NCBI RefSeq assembly: GCF_014633365.1
Contig: NC_068351.1
Coordinates: 26,632,366-26,696,365 of the forward strand
DNA from: Diospyros lotus
Lineage: Eukaryota > Streptophyta > Magnoliopsida > Ericales > Ebenaceae
DNA length: 64,000 nt
Reading direction: 5' to 3'
In this document: one piece after another, positions 59,950 through 64,000 of the stretch
Numbering within the stretch: position 1 is the stretch's first letter
How the letters are laid out: the number at the start of each line of letters is the position of its first letter
Position numbers and translations under genes: made by a program
Notes under the pieces: model-generated
The model's database searches: none
What the model saw: the letters and a program-made list of their open reading frames with translations, nothing else
Told to the model about the DNA's origin: nothing

Positions 59950-60673
59950 ACATGAGGCACTTTATCAAGTCGATGCATATGAGGGTAGCCGAAGATGCTG
60001 CAACTGCTCCGCCTCCCCCACCTCCTAGCCAGCCTAAGATTCCACTTCCTCATCTTAAGCTTCTTGCGCTTAGGCTAAAATAAGAAGGAGAATGAGAAAC
60101 AAGCAGGGGGATGTACTAGAGGAAAAAAAGTACGCATCATCGTCATGAGGTAGGTCTATTTGCACCACCTCCTCCAGCTGCCTTGCCTGTTCTCAAGCCA
60201 ATTCAATCATCAATACGAGCTTAATCTATAGGGTCAATTGGGGCCATTCGTAAAGAAGCCCCCCCAACTTCCTAGCGCGTCTCCAATTATCCCAAAAATA
60301 GAGGTAACTTCATGCCTCGACCACAAAGAGATTGACACCATTTTGGCAAATGGCCATACTTAGTTTTGCTAACCCATCGATAATCCTCAGCTGGTTGATA
60401 GGCACACGCTGCATCTAGAGCATAGTCTTAGTTTTGCCCCTCTAATTTTTAGAGCTTCCTCCTCCGCATTGGGGGATGGTTAACCTGGGTCATGGCCCCC
60501 AACTTTGAGGTGAAAATTTATGCTTTTACATAGGTTTGCTCGATACCAAAATCGTGGACACACTCGGTGTCGATTCCCACTTGATTTATGCCTCAATCCT
60601 CTCGCGCGATGAGGATTGGTACTTTAGGAATCCTTCCTGGGACTTGGACAATTTTGAGCGTTATCGCATCATT

Positions 60674-60763
60674 GTAAGTATCTCCTATGCTTTTTCGTTT
60701 TGAATTGGGCTCTTTTTATGTTTTTTGTATACTAAGTATAATAATGTTTCTTTCATATGATAG
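60674..60763 (+). other. Intron 2 of the second aORF copy
   Basis: The 90-bp intron runs GTAAGTATCTCC...CATATGATAG, phase 0, directly after the FERYRII codons. A TACTAAG (60729) suits a branch point. Confidence 0.8.
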
Positions 60764-61145
60764 TGTACTCAGGGCATAGTCATGGCTAATGCCATGAATT
60801 GGGCACATCTTTTCGTAGCAGAGGTGGGAGCCACTCGCTGGAAGGACTTATCCCAGAAGTGGAAAGAAGAGAAGAAAGTATATAATGGATGGATTCAATG
60901 GTTGGAGTCAAATTTGGTGAACCTTTAGTCCCAACTGCAGACCCTTTCAACAAAATATGAGATTATTAAGGTTACGCCAGAAGGTGGAAAGAAGCCTCCG
61001 AGGAGCAGCAAAAGGCCTATGAGGAGATGGGGTCTTCCTTTGCCGTTGTTCAAGAAGAGAACCTGAAGTTGCTAGAATTACTTGCGACGACACAAGAGCA
61101 AGAGGTCCAAGCCCGCTAGAATTTGGTTCAAGTCATGAACTAGCC

Positions 61146-63009
61146 TTGGTTGAGGAGGGCAAGTAGCGTGAGATTGGGGAGGAATGATGAGGCTGTTCTG
61201 GAATATTGCATTTCCATTGACTACTTCTAATGCAATGATGGTAAGGAAAAACAAATTAGAAGCTCACATGATGGTAAGGAAAAGCATATTTGTTTATGCC
61301 AGACAATAGCCACGTAAAGAGAAGAGGTATCAAAAGTTGAGATAAGTCAACCTGAGCTTTCTCTTGTTTTGGCCAAAGAACCCCCACATAAAGGGTCTCC
61401 AGTGCGACCTTCAGTTGGCCCTATGGAATGGATGCTTGAGGAGCAAGGAGTGAGTTTACCTCTTCTTCCCCTTGTTTTGAGGAGCATTATTCCAGTGCCA
61501 GGTTTATGCCAACTTTAAACCAAGACATCCCTTATTCTCACCGTGATCACCCTTCGAGTTGCCCCATGACCTCTATAGGGACCAAATAATCTTCAAAGTG
61601 AAAGAAAGTGCCAACAGTTGGTGTATCATGTGGGTGGTTAGGTTGGTTTTCAAAACATTTTCAAAAACACAAGCAAAATGCAATGGAAATAGGAAACAAA
61701 AGCACACGCAAAACCCATTATAGAAATCCATATGCTTTGCAAACAAACCATCAATAATGAAAACATGTAGCAATTACCTCTTGAGACAAAGATGTTGTTC
61801 GTTGCTTCCAATGTGGCACGGTCTAGCCTCTACCGGTTTGTTGTAGGATACCTGCGAACCACCTTCACGAACAACCACGAGCCACATCTGTTTCCTCACG
61901 AGCCTACACCTTAGCCGACCACACCACCCCCACATACGTAGGTGACCAAGTTCGTCACCACCTAAGCTACACCAAAACACTTCGTCGGACCTTAGTGTTA
62001 GCTAAGCTAGAGCGAAAGTGATGGATGGCCATTATTTTGGTTTGAGACAACAAAAAGTGATTGTCTCATGATCTCAAATTAATAAGGGCTAAAGGAGGAG
62101 GAAACAGGTGGAGCAAGGTGTGGAGGAAGAAGAACAAAGCAAGCCGAAGAAGAAGAAGAAGAAAAACAAGAAGCTGCCAAGAGAAATAGCTTCTTTTTTT
62201 ATCTTGTTGTCTTTGATCAAAGGCCCTTACGAGAATGGAGAACGACTTCTCATTTTTCCCTCCAAGAGCATTTCACTTCTCTCTCTACATTCATTGCTCT
62301 TAAAAGACTTTAAATGCAGTTGCAAAGTTGTAGTTGAAAACGATAAGAGAATGCCTACGATTTGAATCAAGCTAATGGAAACGGTCTGCAGTTGCAAAAA
62401 TCAATCAACCATTTCAAGTTTATTCTACACAAAGTGGTCAATAGTTACAGTAATCAATCGATAGTTTTAGGTCGTGTCAGCAAAGAACAGTCGACAATTA
62501 AAGAAATGGTCGACTGCTTACCTTATCTTATTTCAGCTTTCTATTAATTGCATTAAGGCCTGCTATTAACTCTTAATAGCTCTTCCATTAACTCTTAATG
62601 AAACTAAGACATTTCATTAACTCTTAACGGCTTCCCTCGCCTATGTCATCTAAATCTAGCATTAAGACATTAACACTAACACTCAGAATATTAAAGATAG
62701 ACATTATCTAAAAGAAATATAATCTTAGATTTAAGAAAGCTCTATGTTCCTCTATAAATAGATAAGTGTTCATTCCAAAAAATAGATACATATATATATC
62801 TGATATTGGTTTCAATGCAATTTTTAAATATTTAGTGTCTGAGTTAAGTATTAGAGTGTTTATGTAGAGATGTCCCTGCACCTTCTAATCATTTTCTTTC
62901 TTACAGAGTCCAAATTGTTTGACGATAACATTTTTAGTCAATAAATCTATTGTTGTGTTCGAGCAACAACACTAAGAATTCACTTTTCTAGTGTGAGTAG
63001 GAAAGCTAG
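61146..63009. other. Noncoding, partly copia-LTR-like
   Basis: 61590-61970 resembles 46150-46620 and 49180-49470 in inverse-LTR style (GGTGACCAAGTTCGTCACC). The rest is AT-rich with no gene seen. The part to about 61400 may be decayed tail of the aORF copy. Confidence 0.4.
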
Positions 63010-64000
63010 TGTAATACCTAGAATTTTATATCAAAAGTATTTTAATCTTTTGGGTCTAAATGCAGTTTATCATATTTTTGGGCCAATGTGTAAATTTCAA
63101 CACATGAACGAAAAGGTAAGTGACCATACCAAAACGAAACTTGGATGGTCAAGGTTTTTTCAAAACCAAGTGATTTGAGGAAATTTAGGGTCAAATACGT
63201 GATTAGGGGCATTCGGGCCAAAGTGCAAAATCTAAAATTTAATTGAGGATGGTCAAAATGAAGGTTTTCTAAAGTTTTGGGGGTTTATTATGACATCCTA
63301 AATTTGTGGGGTCAAATGGAATAAGTGGAAAACCCAGGGTTTGAGAGATAAAGGCAGAAATGCAAAACACCAAAAGTTATGGGGTAAAAGTGAAAATTAA
63401 AAAATATGTGTGAAACCTGCAAATCACTTACCAACTTTGCGGCAGCCATCGGCGGGACTTCCAAGGGGTATAAGGATGCTCTCCAGGCCATGATGATTCG
63501 AATGGGTATGGTTATTAGCAAAGATCGACGGTGATAAGATAGAAAACGGGCTTCGAAATGATCGAAAATCTAGCCAAAAATTTCAAGGGGTTTTCATCAT
63601 CTTTTAGCTTGATTTGAGGCTCTAAATGATGAAGATTCGAAGCTTGGGGACCAGGAAAGCTTATGTATGGTCGAAAATTCGATGGAAATTGAGTATAAAT
63701 AGGGTTTATAAGGACGATGGTTTCATTCTAAATCGAAAGCAAATCGAGGAGTTTTAGCAAGAATCGAACGTTGAGAGCATAGGGCTTTTGTTCCTTGAGT
63801 TCTAGAGAGTGATTCTGGAGAATTTGGGAGGTTTTGGTATAGGTTTCAAGGGGTTTTAGTGAGTTGGCCAGAAAATCGGGCTTCGCCGGAGCCGACCCTA
63901 TAATTGGCTGTTTGAAGCTTCTCCGATGTAGATTTTAGGCAACCCAAGGTACCCCTAGGACCGACTTGAAAAGGGATATAAGGTGGTAGGATCAGATTGG
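63010..64000 (+). repeat. Start of a gypsy LTR, continues past window
   Basis: TGTAATACCTAGAATTTT at 63010 has the start used by LTRs W and X3. Later text (ATCGGGCTTCGCCGGAGCCGAC near 63875, read in parts) parallels the W LTR near 26170-26210. The other end is outside the window. Confidence 0.55.

Larger units (their letters stand above)
59656..61145 (+). pseudogene. Second copy of the Tat antisense gene, introns conserved
   Basis: This is homologous to the antisense gene at 15914-18538. The exon 1 end reads SLLELLSEDRLRR (SLLDLLSKDRLRR in the other copy). Exon 2 (59950-60673) starts ATGAGG and contains IEVTSCLDHKEID and RDEDWYFRNP (RDEDSYFRNP in the other). Exon 3 from 60764 has ANAMN and AYEEMGSSFA (AYENMASSFS in the other). 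Introns lie at 59807-59949 and 60674-60763. Stops in exons 2 and 3 and the missing PF04195-like N-terminus, cut off near 59656, make it a pseudogene. No other part of a Tat element is recognisable beside it. It matters mainly as a comparison for the other copy. Confidence 0.8.

Overview
This window looks like intergenic heterochromatin of a plant (angiosperm) nuclear genome. It holds a nested pile of LTR retrotransposons plus one broken LINE, and no complete host gene. The evidence is plant-type Ty1/copia and Ty3/gypsy (Tat and Tekay/Del-like) polyproteins, iMet-type primer binding sites, 5-bp target duplications and a plant LINE with DUF4283 and zf-RVT domains. The only host-gene sequence recognised is a short, frameshifted cyclic nucleotide-gated channel (CNGC) fragment next to the LINE tail. 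The species cannot be told from the sequence.

Layout. 1-6721: a Ty1/copia element with an intact 1314-codon gag-pol and its 3' LTR; its 5' LTR lies left of the window, and its leader is rich in RNA stem-loops. 6722-24176: an old minus-strand gypsy LTR (X1) split by a 12.8-kb Tat-lineage element (7516-20356, target duplication GAAGT) and by a solo LTR (21489-24029, TCTAA). 25443-34012: a decayed gypsy element (CCAAC) with two 2.2-2.3 kb LTRs and only an RNase H remnant inside. About 35.1-45.6 kb: a LINE split by two LTR insertions (37957-40130 and 41428-44086), followed by the CNGC fragment. 46.9-49.1 kb: a minus-strand copia remnant. 50.6-58.2 kb: further gypsy LTRs with a 33-bp minisatellite. 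59.66-61.15 kb: a decayed gene homologous to the antisense gene of the Tat element. 63010-64000: the start of another gypsy LTR.

The most unusual content is as follows. (a) The Tat element carries a three-exon antisense gene with its own minus-strand TATA box. A diverged second copy about 42 kb away keeps both introns at the same positions and phases, so splicing of this gene was probably maintained over time. (b) The copia leader has three stem-loops that display the same 17-nt loop on unrelated stems, plus a hairpin with two mutually exclusive pairings. These two are the best candidates for undescribed biology; the rest records nested insertion, methylation-type decay and LTR minisatellite turnover.
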